Under the pieces are notes generated by a model. It made no database searches. It was not told the origin of the DNA and saw nothing but the letters and a program-made list of their open reading frames with translations. 64,000 nucleotides of DNA from Calendula officinalis (Eukaryota; Streptophyta; Magnoliopsida; Asterales; Asteraceae), in contig OY970820.1 of assembly GCA_963853835.1 (NCBI GenBank), positions 45,358,907-45,422,906 on the forward strand, written 5' to 3'. Each line of letters starts with the position of its first letter. The first letter of the stretch is position 1. Both the position numbers and the translations under genes were made by a program. Below, in pieces: positions 11,692 through 22,739 of the stretch.

Positions 11692-13941
11692 TGGACCAGT
11701 AGTATTTGATTAGTATGACTTGTTAGCACGATCAGTAGTATTATAGTAGTTATAATTGACGACATTGTAATTAGGTTTATTACCAGTAGTAAACTTGTGG
11801 GAGTTCCTACTGATGTTTTGAAAAGTTGGATATTTTGAAAATTGATTTTGTCTTTGATTATTTTCAAAATTGTTACTTCTTTTTAGGCTTCCATGTCTGC
11901 TATTTTGCACGAATCTTTGTGCAGATCTTCCAAATTTTGGGACTTCAACATGTGGATTTTTTGTTTGTTGAACCTTTTCAGTTTGTTTTAATTTGGATTC
12001 TTTTAATTTTTCTTTATTTGCTTTAAATTCCTTATATTCTTTGCAATTAATTGGGTTGAAGTGACAATCCTTTGCTTGATGATTAACTTTATTACAGACC
12101 AGACATGTTAATTTAGTTGTTTTAGCACTCTCAGGCTTTCTTTGTTCTTTTAACTGATTCAAGTTTCTTTGATTTCCCCTTCTTAAAATTGTGGGTATAT
12201 TTTCTGAATTATACTTTGGGGATGCGGTTTGACTTTGTGTGGTATGAAAACTTGTGTCAGTTGATTTAATGGTTTGTTCATCATCAGATGAATCATTACT
12301 GGTTTCATTTTGACTTTCTATCTTTAGTTCATTTAAAATTCTTTCTGAACTAGGTTTGAGTGGAGGAATAAAATTTGTTGGATGTGGGACTGCATGATAT
12401 CCAACACCATGAACAACTTTCTCAGTGGTTTGATTGCTGGTTAATTCATCAATTATTTTAGAACTTCTTTCAAATTTTTTAATAGTTAATTTATTTTGTT
12501 CTAAGTGTAACTGACATTCTTCTAATTTGATTAAAGTTTCTTTTCATTTTAACTCAACATGTTCTTTAGCATATGTGGCTTGTAATAATTCATCTTTAAT
12601 TTTTTTGATCAGTTATTTTATAAATTTTAATTTGATTTTCTAAATCTGCAATACAACCATTAAATTCAATTCTTCTATTTCTGTTTAATATCATCTCGTC
12701 AAGTGTTTCTTTGTTAAGTTTTCTAATTCTTTATAAGATTTAATGCATTCAAGAGTGCAAGATTTGGAATGTACCTCAGTAGTAGAATCAGTGAAGGCCA
12801 TGAGAGCTTGATTTTGAGCATGTTCCTCTGCTTGAAAGCTCCAATCATAACCTTGACCTTCTTGAGATACCAAAGCAGTCGAATTTGAAGTGTTGTTCTT
12901 GTTATAATTTGATCTTTGATCTTTGCTAGGACATTCTCTAGCAAAGTGACCAAAAGTGTTGTAGTTGTAGCATTTGACTTTGGTTTTGTCAAAGCCAGCA
13001 CGTTCACCCTTGTTGAAGTTCAGATTCTGTCTCCCAGTTCTTTGAAGAAATCTCTTAGTCTTCAAACGCAACATTGCCATCTTCCATTTGATGTCCATCT
13101 CTTCCAGATCATCAGGGTTGATTTGTTCCAGATCTTCACTAATCAATGCAGTATGTACATGACTAGTAAAGAAGGATTCTCTAGATGCATCTTCAGTTTC
13201 CATCTGCTTTCCAGATGCAATATCTTGACCTATACATGTACTTGACACAAAAGCAGCATTGTTTGAAGGTAAACTAGGAGTTTTCTGACTTACCTCAGAT
13301 TCAAACACTCGAAGTTCATTGTAGAGTTCATCCATCTCCTTATCTTCCAAAGCATCTCATTGTCTATATATAACAGTATATATAGTCCATTCTTCTTCAA
13401 GAGATCCGAGAAACTTTCTGTTGACATCATCATTGTCTGGTATAACTCCAACCTGGTTGAGTTCACCAATGAGTTTGTTGAATCGATCAAAAACTTGTGA
13501 CAAAGATTCATTCTTTTGTCCTTTGAAGTTTTCGAATTCTTGTTTAAGCACAGATTTCATGTTTCTTTTGGTACTTTTGGTACTTTTGGTACCAACAAAT
13601 CTTTTCTCCAGTGCCTGCCATAGCTTCTTAGCATCATCATATTCAACAAATAGATGTTGGTAGTCATTAGGAATGGCAAGTAACAGAGTGCGTAAGGTCT
13701 TTAGTTCAATGCCTCTGTCCTTCCTTTCCTTATCACTTTTGACCTTATCTGCTTCAGTTGATGTGCTGGTGATTGCAATTGGAATGGTTTTATGGCCTTC
13801 AAGAACAACTTCCCACATGAAATAGTCAGTGATAAGCATGTATTGCTTAATTCTGTTTTTCCACATCCCAAAGTTGTTGGGAGTGAGGATTGGAATCTTG
13901 TTTGCCTGAGTGCTTTCATTGTTATCATTCATGATTAACAA
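11692..13941 (-). pseudogene. Copia gag with zinc knuckles (decayed)
   Basis: It starts at ATG 13941 (MLIMNDNNES) shortly after the PBS. Residues about 1-190 form a UBN2-type gag core (NFGMWKNRIKQYM, LWQALEKRF, EWTIYTVIYRQ). A TGA at about 13356 is the only break before the same frame resumes through 12691. The first zinc knuckle reads CYNYNTFGHFAREC, with the second Cys replaced by Tyr. A second, intact knuckle CLVCNKVNHQAKDC lies near 12090, in a Lys/Asn/Gln-rich tail that runs to about 11710. Between 12690 and 12165 the frame is broken several times. Gag packages RNA and forms particles in copia elements; this copy cannot be full length. Confidence 0.8.
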
Positions 13942-14003
13942 TTTTTGTTTCGAAAGTATGAGACTTTTTTATTGTTCTTAATTCGTAGATCTAGAACCTT
14001 AAC

Positions 14004-14015
14004 GCTCTGATACCA
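14004..14015 (-). other. Primer binding site (tRNA-iMet type)
   Basis: The minus strand reads TGGTATCAGAGC, the standard copia/gypsy PBS complementary to the 3' end of initiator Met-tRNA. It lies three bases from the LTR edge at 14019. Confidence 0.92.
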
Positions 14016-14018
14016 CTT

Positions 14019-14485
14019 GTCAGGATCGAACAACTTAACAAGTTATTAAATCACAGATCTACTAACAAAGAGAAGTTACAGCGGATTAACACTCTTGTTA
14101 TTGATTAAGAACAATGTAAACTGTAAATTGAATGCGAATGAATAAGAACACAGTTTATCACAAAAAGTTTCAATGTATTAATTTTATCGATCAATACACG
14201 TATGTTTACAGTTCATAAGAAACTATATATAATAGTCCTTGAAGCCTAAAATTTTAATCTAGTTATTCTAGGAAACGATTACAATTGAATTACAAAGAGA
14301 TATGCATTCTATAACTAACTATACTAGAATCTCGGACACGATCTGTTCCTTTTATCGACATCAGTAGTAAACATCATCGTCCGTAGTATCTTCCAAGATC
14401 AGTAGTATTTCTCGTTTAACCACCATCAGTAGTAATTCACTAGTATTACCTGCAGCATCAGTAATAACTAGTTTATTTCCCAACA
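14019..14485 (-). repeat. 5' LTR of the minus-strand copia element
   Basis: It is 467 bp, starting TGTCAGGATC and ending TTTCCCAACA on the plus strand. Position is fixed by the adjacent PBS. It contains four or more copies of the octamer CAGTAGTA or close variants (14358-14462). The matching 3' LTR lies beyond the left edge because Athila interrupts the element. Confidence 0.8.
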
Positions 14486-14614
14486 TAAACCAAAGAAAAA
14501 TAACAAGAATTGTATTTGATGTGAAAGTATTCGAACAAAATATTGATACATGGGCAGAGATGCCTTGAATCTTTTAATATATTTATACCAACATGCATGA
14601 TCATTAATTACATA

Positions 14615-14691
<77 letters not shown>

Positions 14692-15417
14692 GTTATGAAG
14701 AGTCACACCTCTTCAATATGGCGGTTATCTAATTAACTATTTGTTAACCACCAAACTAATAACTACCATACTTATACTAATTACAAAGAATACCCTAAAG
14801 TTTAACTTAATTTCAACAGTTTCTAGCTAGCTCTCGGTTGGTAATAAATTCTTTGGGTGGTCCTCGGACGGGTGATGGCATTGCCGAAGCTTGATCCGTT
14901 GCCCCCTTTTTTGCTGTTAAAAAAAAAAAAAAAAAAAAGCTAAAACAAAAACCCACTATAAAATTATACTTCAATACTACTCCGTCAAAGCCACAGCGAA
15001 CGGTCACGTCCTCACGTGGCGAGTAGTTGCAGTGTAGGTAGAGAAGGTCTTCGGGTGTTTCCTTTTCCTTTTTTCTTTTTCGGTATTTAGTAGGCAAAGT
15101 CAAACAGGAAGGAATATCAACGAAAAACCCTGCCCTGCGTATCTCGAAACATCTTTTATTATTGTAATTTAACTTTTACTTTATATTTTGAATATATGAT
15201 TTTTATTTCTTTAAATGCTGCATATCATTAAAACAGAAGGAAAATCCCAAAAACATACAAACGATCAAAGCATGTGAGATGCAGGCAAATGACCATGAAC
15301 TACCAAAAGTAACATACTAACACGACTGACCAACCAACAATAACCACACTACTAAAGCAACAAGAAACAAAATTAACATCAAAGCGAGCAATCCCGAAAC
15401 AAAAAAAAGTTCAAACT
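14486..15417. repeat. Intergenic DNA with long TA microsatellite
   Basis: A (TA)n run of about 73 bp occupies 14616-14688. An A-run of about 20 bases lies at 14919-14938. No gene is evident; the open frame on the minus strand at 14813-15103 is low-complexity and has no recognisable domain. Confidence 0.75.
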
Positions 15418-15636
15418 CTAGGCACAACCAAAATAAAGAGCATGATTCAGAAGGACCATCCATATCCAGCTATTTGCTCCGAGTAACATAATAAACAAAA
15501 TTCTTGCATCATCTTTTCGATACAAATCATAAACTCTAGCCTGGATGTTATTTACAATTGCTGAAAACCCTGATATTCTCTTAACAAATACATGAATATT
15601 TTTATTCTTCCATAAAAAGTAACATGTTGACCACAC
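15418..15636 (-). pseudogene. Possible LINE reverse-transcriptase 3' fragment
   Basis: A 72-codon open frame reads STCYFLWKNKNIHVFVKR and then a Val/Ile-rich segment. The W/F-x-W/L-K-N-K/R-N-x-x-x-F pattern followed by an amphipathic helix resembles the extreme C-terminus of plant LINE RT proteins (after the zf-RVT domain). There is no RT core nearby and no clear target-site duplication. The match rests on one short motif and could be chance. Confidence 0.3.
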
Positions 15637-16949
15637 AACTAATTCTCATAAAATCTTTCTCCAATTATCGCCATCAAGTCGGAAGTCAATCAATTATCGC
15701 CATAAAATGCTTTGTATTTTTAAGCTAATTTTTCTAATTGATTGGATTTCTGAATTGCTTACGGTACAAGATGTCATGCAGAGTGCCGTTCAGGTCTTGT
15801 TACAGGTACAATTTCCTCTAATTCTATCATTGTACATATTTATGTTTAAATGAGTCAGTCAAGTTGGAAGTCATTTGAAGGGTTCGACCTTAATAAAATG
15901 TCATGTCATGTCATAAAAAGGTTTCAAACCAATGCCTCACAAGTTGATTGTTATCATCCACATCAAATGTTTGATAAAATGCTTTTTGGTTTAGGCTAAG
16001 GATTTCTAGCTATTTGGTGACTAATAGGCTAGAAATGAAGCAGGCCATACACACGAAATATGGCATTAGCTTTAGGTCGACATTGTATATATTTTCTTTT
16101 GTTGCAAAACTAAGTCAAGTGATATTTTTAGACCTGATAAAATTGAGATAATGTTCAGCACGTCATGCTTATTTAAGGTGATGACATGGGTGATGCTTTA
16201 TCACCTCAAATCTATAGTTTCTTATTGATTATTTGATTGGATTACGATTAAGGCCTCGTATATTACTTAAGATATATTGCCTTTCACTGATTTTTAAGGC
16301 CATTTTTGTTATTAAGGTTTGTTTTATTATAAAGGTTCAATAACCACGTTATGTAGGATGCATTGTTAGAACTACTTGCATTATATTCTTCTAACTACAT
16401 ATGTTTTCAATGGTTAAGGGCAAGGCTTATAGGATGTATTCTGAAGTGCACATTTTTAATCTGTCATGTTTTAAATATAAATAAATAAATGCTGCTGTCA
16501 ATTTTTTAATCTCTTTGAATCAGTTTTAGTAGGTTGTATCGATTTAATTTTTGTATGTTGTATCGGTTTAAATGGTACAAAATATAATTATATTTTACTT
16601 TTATTAATGGTACATATTCTCTCTTATATGATTTTTACTATTGTAATGTTTAGGTTTCACTATGAATAATGAGTTAATAGTTCAGGATCCGGCCTATGGA
16701 GAAGGGTGATATTCGTTATTTCTAAATGTTTATTTCTGTTAATATAAAACCTCATATTAGAGGTCCCAAGAATATGGGCACAGGTTGAAACATGTCAAAA
16801 TGAGTTTGGGCTGAAACGGGTCAAATTTAATAGTGTTATACCGGGTCAGTTTGGGTTCACCCACAAACACCCTTTTTCAGCCATTTTAAGGTTTAGTGTG
16901 ATAAGAATATAAAACAAGAGTCAAAATCAACTAATTCTTTAAATACAAA
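15637..16949. other. No recognisable gene
   Basis: This is AT-rich DNA without ORFs of note. A short coding-like stretch ending in CAG|GTACAA near 15735-15808 looks like an isolated exon scrap but could not be assigned. Confidence 0.6.
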
Positions 16950-17408
16950 TCTTTTCTTTATATATAATAAAAGAAAAGGATTTTGAATTTTGTCATGTCA
17001 CTCCATCCACATCATAAATACGTCATAATTCACATGGCACATAGGATGCTAGCTATGCCTCTCACATTTCACGACTCACATTTATCTTTTTTGACGTTAA
17101 TCTCAATCTCAGGTAGCCTTCGTTTCCGGTGATTTGATATTTTTGGTATGCAGCGAAACCGATTCGAAATAAGGTCTTTTTTTTCCAATGTCCGTTTATC
17201 TATTTTAACTCCTACCTCTTTCATAGATTAATTTCAGTTAGGGTTTTGTAGGTATGTAATTGAATCAACAAGCTTTTTAATTTGGACTTAGAGGATAGTC
17301 TGTTTGCATTTTATTTTTTTAATATTGATGTAGCTATAATGTTACACTGTTGTGCTCTGTGCTCCAAGCTTTTTCTAGCAAACAAGCTTTTGTATATGTA
17401 CACCCATT

Positions 17409-17549
17409 ACAAATGCTCTGTATGATGCCTATAACCTGTTCGATGAAATGCCTGAAAGAACCCCGCTTTCATGGAGTTCATGTTTAGTGGGTTCGCTAAG
17501 ACCGGTAATTATATCATGTAGATGTCATGATATAGATTACCTCCTTTGA
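17409..17549 (+). pseudogene. PPR-protein-like fragment captured in the Helitron
   Basis: The frame from 17409 reads ALYDAYNLFDEMPERTPLSW before losing similarity and stopping at 17547. LFDEMPER...SW is the signature of a plant PLS-class pentatricopeptide repeat, where such proteins bind organelle RNA. Only about one repeat remains, with no start and no neighbouring repeats in frame, so this is a scrap and not a gene. PPR identity is from the motif alone. Confidence 0.5.
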
Positions 17550-17563
17550 CTGGTTAATTGTAG

Positions 17564-17957
17564 ATGGATTATATTAGAACTCCTCAAATGGGTTTACATG
17601 CTCTCTCTAGGGCTTTGTCACAAAGAGGTGTCGCAAAAAAGATTCAGGTATCTTTTTAATTTTTGGTAAATACATACATATAATTTGTTTTATATAATTA
17701 GAAGTAAATATGTAAAGCTTTTATTGTTTCCTTGATTTTATGTAATTGCTATTATTATAACACTTACTTACCATCCTAATTTCCTCGTGTAAAACCTCTG
17801 TGGAAGATTCTTAATTTTGAATTCAAAGAGCAAAATATTCAATTTTGAATTCATGAATCTCAGCAAAATCTTAATCTATACGTTTTCTTTCCCCTTTTGT
17901 CATTTTCAGATACTAAAGGAGACTAAGATCTTAAAGAGCAAAATTATCAGCTCATAA
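17564..17957 (+). other. Possible two-exon captured coding scrap
   Basis: ATG at 17564 opens 28 codons (MDYIRTPQMGLHALSRALSQ...) ending in CAG|GTATCT at 17647. TTTTCAG at 17903-17909 would restore phase 0 and add 15 codons (ILKETKILKSKIISS) to TAA at 17957. I do not recognise the product. Good splice context and codon usage suggest an exon copied from a host gene, but the support is weak. Confidence 0.25.
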
Positions 17958-19271
17958 TGCCCACAACAATTGCAGCCGTCATCTCCTTTGGAAAAATCAG
18001 GTTACTGTTATTGATTATGAACCATGTCATGTTACTCTTTTCTCATGTTATGGCAATGTCTTATTATGAATCTTTTTTATTGCATAAAATAGAAGTTACA
18101 TACTGTTTCATCATTATTTTAAATAACACTATAGTGTCTCCTTTTAAACAGTTATGATCAACAATGGGCATATACATATTATAATTCCGGAATATGTTTA
18201 AAAGTCAACTGTGTTAATGTATCATCTAATTTTGTAGGCTATAGATATTTGTGTAATCCTATACCCAAAACGCAAATAATGAATTACATGTGCCTTCTCA
18301 AAAAGCATATGATATCCCAATCTATATGTATGCACTTCTTGCAATTTTGATGTATTTAATAGAAATGTATCGCTATGGTTATATTTTATTGGAATTCTTG
18401 AATGACATGTTGCTGTAATTAATAAAATTTCATGTAGGTTACAAGAACAATGGGTTGAGTGTGATATAACCAAGTGGCGACAATTACCTTTTGATGTTCT
18501 TATTCCTTCCAAATTGATTTGCTCTCTTAATGTTTCACAGATCCAAACATGTCCTTTATATCTCCCTTTTTATTTTATTTGTGGGTTTAATTCTCATTTG
18601 TTTAAGGATAAATACAAATTTGAATGGGACCTATCCATGAAGCATTAATAAAATTAGGACAATTTCATAATGCAGCTAGCTAGCTCAAGTTGAATCTTAC
18701 CCCAGAGGTGGCAAATAGGAGGGCTGGATAACGGGTAATTTTTTTGCACACTGGACTCAATTGGAGCAAAGTCTATTTTGATGCAATATGATTCTTCATC
18801 GTGTTTTGTTTCAAGAACTTGTATGCTTTCATATTTATGTTTCTATATAATAAATTCACTTATATGTCTCTGATTTAATTATTTAAATTTTTTAGAGATT
18901 GATGGTACTTTACAGTTTACCCTTAGAACCTTGGCATATTGGAGGTCATTTTATTAAAAGTTATAGCCTGTGTTGCAAAACAAACCATTTTTTAGTAACC
19001 CGTATTTTGTACCAGATGCCCTCCACTAAGGCAATTTTACCCGTTTACTTGAGGATGGGTTGGATTGATGATATTTTACTCGATTTAAGAGACTGTTTGG
19101 AGACTTAGAATTGTGACCCTAAATTGACCAGTTTTGGAAAGACCAGTTTCAGTTGACTCGGAATCATAAAATTTTGTAATTCAATTGTAATTTATCTCGG
19201 GTCAGGTTGATATAATATATTTATGAAATATTTTATAAACCACCCGTGATTTATCACGGGTTATAAGCTAG

Positions 19272-19884
19272 TAACCATATAATTTCACCGAATATTAATT
19301 TCAAAGTCGGTTAACCGCTGATAGATGCCTAGGCGACGATTAATTGGCCGATTAATTTTTATAACACTGGATGTAATACCACAAGTCTTTAAAGTAATAA
19401 AAAAAGCCATGAATATTTTTGTATTTGCAACATGACATGACATGGTAAATTTGCAAAGTGATTAACAATATTTTTCTTTAATATTAACATTGTAATGATT
19501 AGCAGTAAATAATATTATTCTTTATTACTTTCAGATAACTCTGGCTTGTATCTTACTGTTCTATATTTCTGAATTCAAATAACAAAAAAAACCATCAAAC
19601 TAAAATGTTGACGAAAGTCAAACGTTCGAAGATGGGGTATAATAGAATCAGGTTTGATAACATCTCAAAGGTAGTACCTTTTGTTGGTGAGAAAGCTGGA
19701 AACAATGCTTCAACAAAGAAACCGAAAACAATACCAACTGCAATAGTTGCTTTAAGCCTTGTATGCTCATTCGATTTCCTAAAATATCCAGAATTTCCAA
19801 ATTAATTAACATAAAACATTTTCTTGTCAAAATAAAAGATTGAATCATCGATAAAATACAAACCTTTTAATAAAGTTTCCCTTC
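19272..19884. other. Spacer with one exon-like minus-strand stretch
   Basis: There is no clear gene. On the minus strand about 19755-19605 reads hydrophobic sequence ATIAVGIVFGFFVEALFPAF, which could be a fragment of a membrane protein, but has no start, no firm splice sites and no identified family. Confidence 0.3.
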
Positions 19885-22739
19885 CTTCTACTTTCTCGTG
19901 ACACAAACCACTTCACTATTGATCTTAATGACCTTAGTACAACCGATGAAGTTTGTCTTGTGTCAAAAGCTACTGCCAATGAGTCATGGTTATGGCAACG
20001 CCGTTTGTCTCACCTCAACTTTAAAACAATGAACAAACTTGTAAAAGGAGGTCATGTGTCTGGATTACCTGATGTTTCCTTTGACAAAGATCACAAATGT
20101 TCATCATGTGAAAAGGGAAAAATGACCAAAAATTCTCACAAACCTAAGCCAGCTCCAAGTACTTCCAAACCTATTGAACTACTACATATGGATTTATGTG
20201 GTCCAATGAGCGTTCACAGTCTTGCTGGAAAACGCTATGTTTTGGTTATTGTTGATGACTATTCCAGATACACATGGATTTATTTCCTTCGTTCAAAGGA
20301 TGAAGCCGCAGAGATCATCATCTCATTTATCAAGAAAACTCAAGTGAACCTGGAATTAAATGTTCAAACAATCCGTACCGACAATGGTACTGAATTCAAG
20401 AATCGGGTCCTTGACTCTTATCTTGAATTTGTTGGCATCACCCATCAATTTTCCGATGCACGAACTCCTCAACAGAACGGTGTTGTTGAAAGACGAAACC
20501 GTACTTTAGTGGAAGCTGCTCGTACGATGCTTTCATTTTCAAAACTTCCTCTGTCGCTATGGGCAGAAGCCATCAACACCACCTGCTTTACACAAAACCG
20601 CTCAATCATCAATAAAACATACAACAAAACTCCTTATGAACTAATCAACAATCGACTACCAAATGTAAACTTTTTCCACATTTTTGGTAGTCGATGCTTC
20701 ATCCTAAGTGATAACGAGAAACTCAACAAGTTTGAAGAGAAAGCCAAGGAAGGAGTCTTTTTTGGACATTCAAAGGATTCAGCCTCATTCAGAATATACA
20801 ACCTATCCACAACAATGGTCAGAGAAAGTGTCAATGTATCATTCGATGAAACATTCCTGCTTGATTCAAGCTCAACCGGCATTGAAAGACCTCTACCCAC
20901 AACCCCTACCAACCACTCATCATCTCTGAATGATCTTGAAATCCTTTTTGAACACTTCTATGATGAATATCACAATGTCAGACATCCACCTCCACCCCCA
21001 CCCCACCCCCACCTCCACCTCCACCCCCACCCCCACCACCACCTCCACCTCCGGCAGATGTTCAATCACTCATCGCTCCGGAAATCGACACTCCATCCCC
21101 AAATGAATCCCCATCACCTACCTCATCTGCTCCAACATCACCAATACCAACAACCAATGCTGGTCCTTCAACATCAACACAAGGAACTCAATCTACACCA
21201 GTCGATCTTCCACATACGTCGGATATTATCGCTCCACTAGTGATTGACTTCTCTAAATTTCATCTTCCTCGTGTTGAACCACCACCTCAGATCAATCCCC
21301 CAAATCCTGAAACTGCAATCATACCACATCCTGCTTTTTCTGATAATTCCAACATTAACCCTGGTCGACTCCCACTTCCTCATTATACGAAGTGGACAAA
21401 GGAACATCCTTTGGACCAAATCATCGGAAACCCAGAGTCTTCGGTTCAAACCAGAAGGGCTTCAGCAGATGAATGTCACCATGCATCATTCTTAAGTTCC
21501 ACTGAACCTAAGAAAGTCGGTGAAGCGCTTTACGATCCAGACTGGATAATTGCTATGCAAGAAGAAATTAATCAATTTGAAAGATTAAAAGTCTGGCGCT
21601 TAGTTCCTAAAACCCCGGGTTCATCAGTCATCGGAACTAAGTGGATTTTTAAGAACAAGAAAGATGAAAATGGAATTGTCATTCGTAACAAAGCAAGGTT
21701 GGTTGCTAAGGGTTACGCTCAATAGGAAGGCATTGATTACGAAGAAACATTTGCTCATGTTGCCCGTATTGAAGCCATTCGCATTTTCTTAGCATATGCA
21801 GCTCATAAAAGCTTTACTATCTATCAGATGGATGTAAAGACTGCATTCTTAAATGGTATTCTAAAAGAGGAGGTGTTTGTTCATCAACCAGAAGGGTTTG
21901 TGGATCCCAAACATCCAGATTATGTATATATTCTCGAAAAAGCTCTATATGGTTTGAAACAGGCCCCTCGGGCATGGTATGATGTTCTTTCCCAGTTCTT
22001 AGTCGAATCTGGCTTTTCAAAGGGAAAAGTTGATACAATTTTGTTCATCAAACGTCAAGGGGAAGATATCATCCTAATTCAGATCTATGTCGATGACATT
22101 ATCTTTGGGTCTACAAATCCAAAATATTGCAAACGTTTTTCCGATCTCATGGTAAAACGCTTTGAAATGAGCATGATGGGGGAGATGAACTTCTTCCTAG
22201 GTCTTCAAGTTCGTCAACTCCCCACTGGCATCTTCATCAATCAATCAAAGTATATCTCTGATCTGCTGAAGAAGTATCTCATGGACGATTGTAAACCTAT
22301 AGCAACACCGATGTCCATGACCACCAAACTAAATGCTGATCTGGATGGTAAACCGGTAGATGTAACAAACTATCGGGGTATGATTGGATCACTTCTTTAC
22401 TTAACGGCCAGTCGTCCGGACATCATGTTTTCCACATGCATCTGTGCTCGGTATCAGGCTGCTCCAAAAGAGTCTCACTTTCTGGCGGTCAAACGAATCT
22501 TCCGTTACCTAAAAGGCACCAGAGTTCTTGGTCTTTGGTACCCCAAGGAGACCTCGTTTGATCTTTCTGCCTTTTCTGATGCCGATCATGCTGGGTGTAT
22601 GCTGGACAGGAAGAGTACATCTGGGGGAGTTCAATTTTTGGGAGATAACCTAGTCAGCTGGTCATCAGGAAAGCAAAACTGCGTCTCAATATCAAGAGCT
22701 GAAGCAGAATATGTTGCGGCCGCTAGCTGTCTGTCCCAG
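19885..22739 (+). pseudogene. Copia pol fragment: integrase, RT, truncated RNase H
   Basis: The frame is open from about 19885 (SRDTNHFTIDL) through the integrase. The zinc region reads LWQRRLSH...CSSC, with the first His of HHCC changed to Gln. The core keeps D (LLHMDLCGP), D (RTDNGTEF) and E (QQNGVVERRNRT). A proline-coding C-tract (about 20990-21055) has slipped and changes frame. RT follows with KARLVAKGYAQ, a TAG at 21723-21725, MDVKTAFLNG, and QIYVDDIIFG near 22082-22112. RNase H has SDADHAG and RAEAEYV and stops at SCLSQ, directly joined in frame to the env-like ATG at 22740. The remaining RNase H third and the usual spacer are missing. Confidence 0.85.

Larger units (their letters stand above)
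5250..14485 (-). mobile_element. Ty1/copia retrotransposon, SIRE/Maximus type with env-like ORF, degenerate
   Basis: Read from right to left: 5' LTR (14019-14485), PBS complementary to initiator Met-tRNA (14004-14015), gag with a zinc knuckle, aspartic protease, integrase, RT, RNase H, a spacer of about 480 bp, and an env-like ORF. The gene order protease-integrase-RT-RNase H defines Ty1/copia; the env-like ORF behind pol fits the SIRE/Maximus lineage. All ORFs have stops and frameshifts. The left end is displaced by the Athila insertion at 5249, so the 3' LTR is not in the window. Base 14485 is followed by TAAAC, the presumed TSD. Confidence 0.85.
16950..19271 (+). mobile_element. Helitron with captured gene scraps
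   Basis: The 3' end is diagnostic: hairpin ACCCGTGAT-TT-ATCACGGGT (19242-19261), a 6-base spacer, then CTAG (19268-19271) followed by T. A TC start preceded by A, TCTTTTCTTTATATATAAT, lies at 16950; a second possible TC is at 16955. There are no terminal inverted repeats and no TSD, as expected for Helitrons. No Rep/helicase is present, so it is non-autonomous. The interior holds a PPR-like fragment and exon-like pieces with GT/AG borders. The same 3' end type recurs inverted at 57615. The 5' end is less certain than the 3' end. Confidence 0.65.

Noticed and set aside
15735..15808. F-box-like exon fragment (LIDWISELLTVQDVM)
   Set aside because: Too short and the conserved F-box spacing is not met; kept only as an unassigned coding-like scrap.
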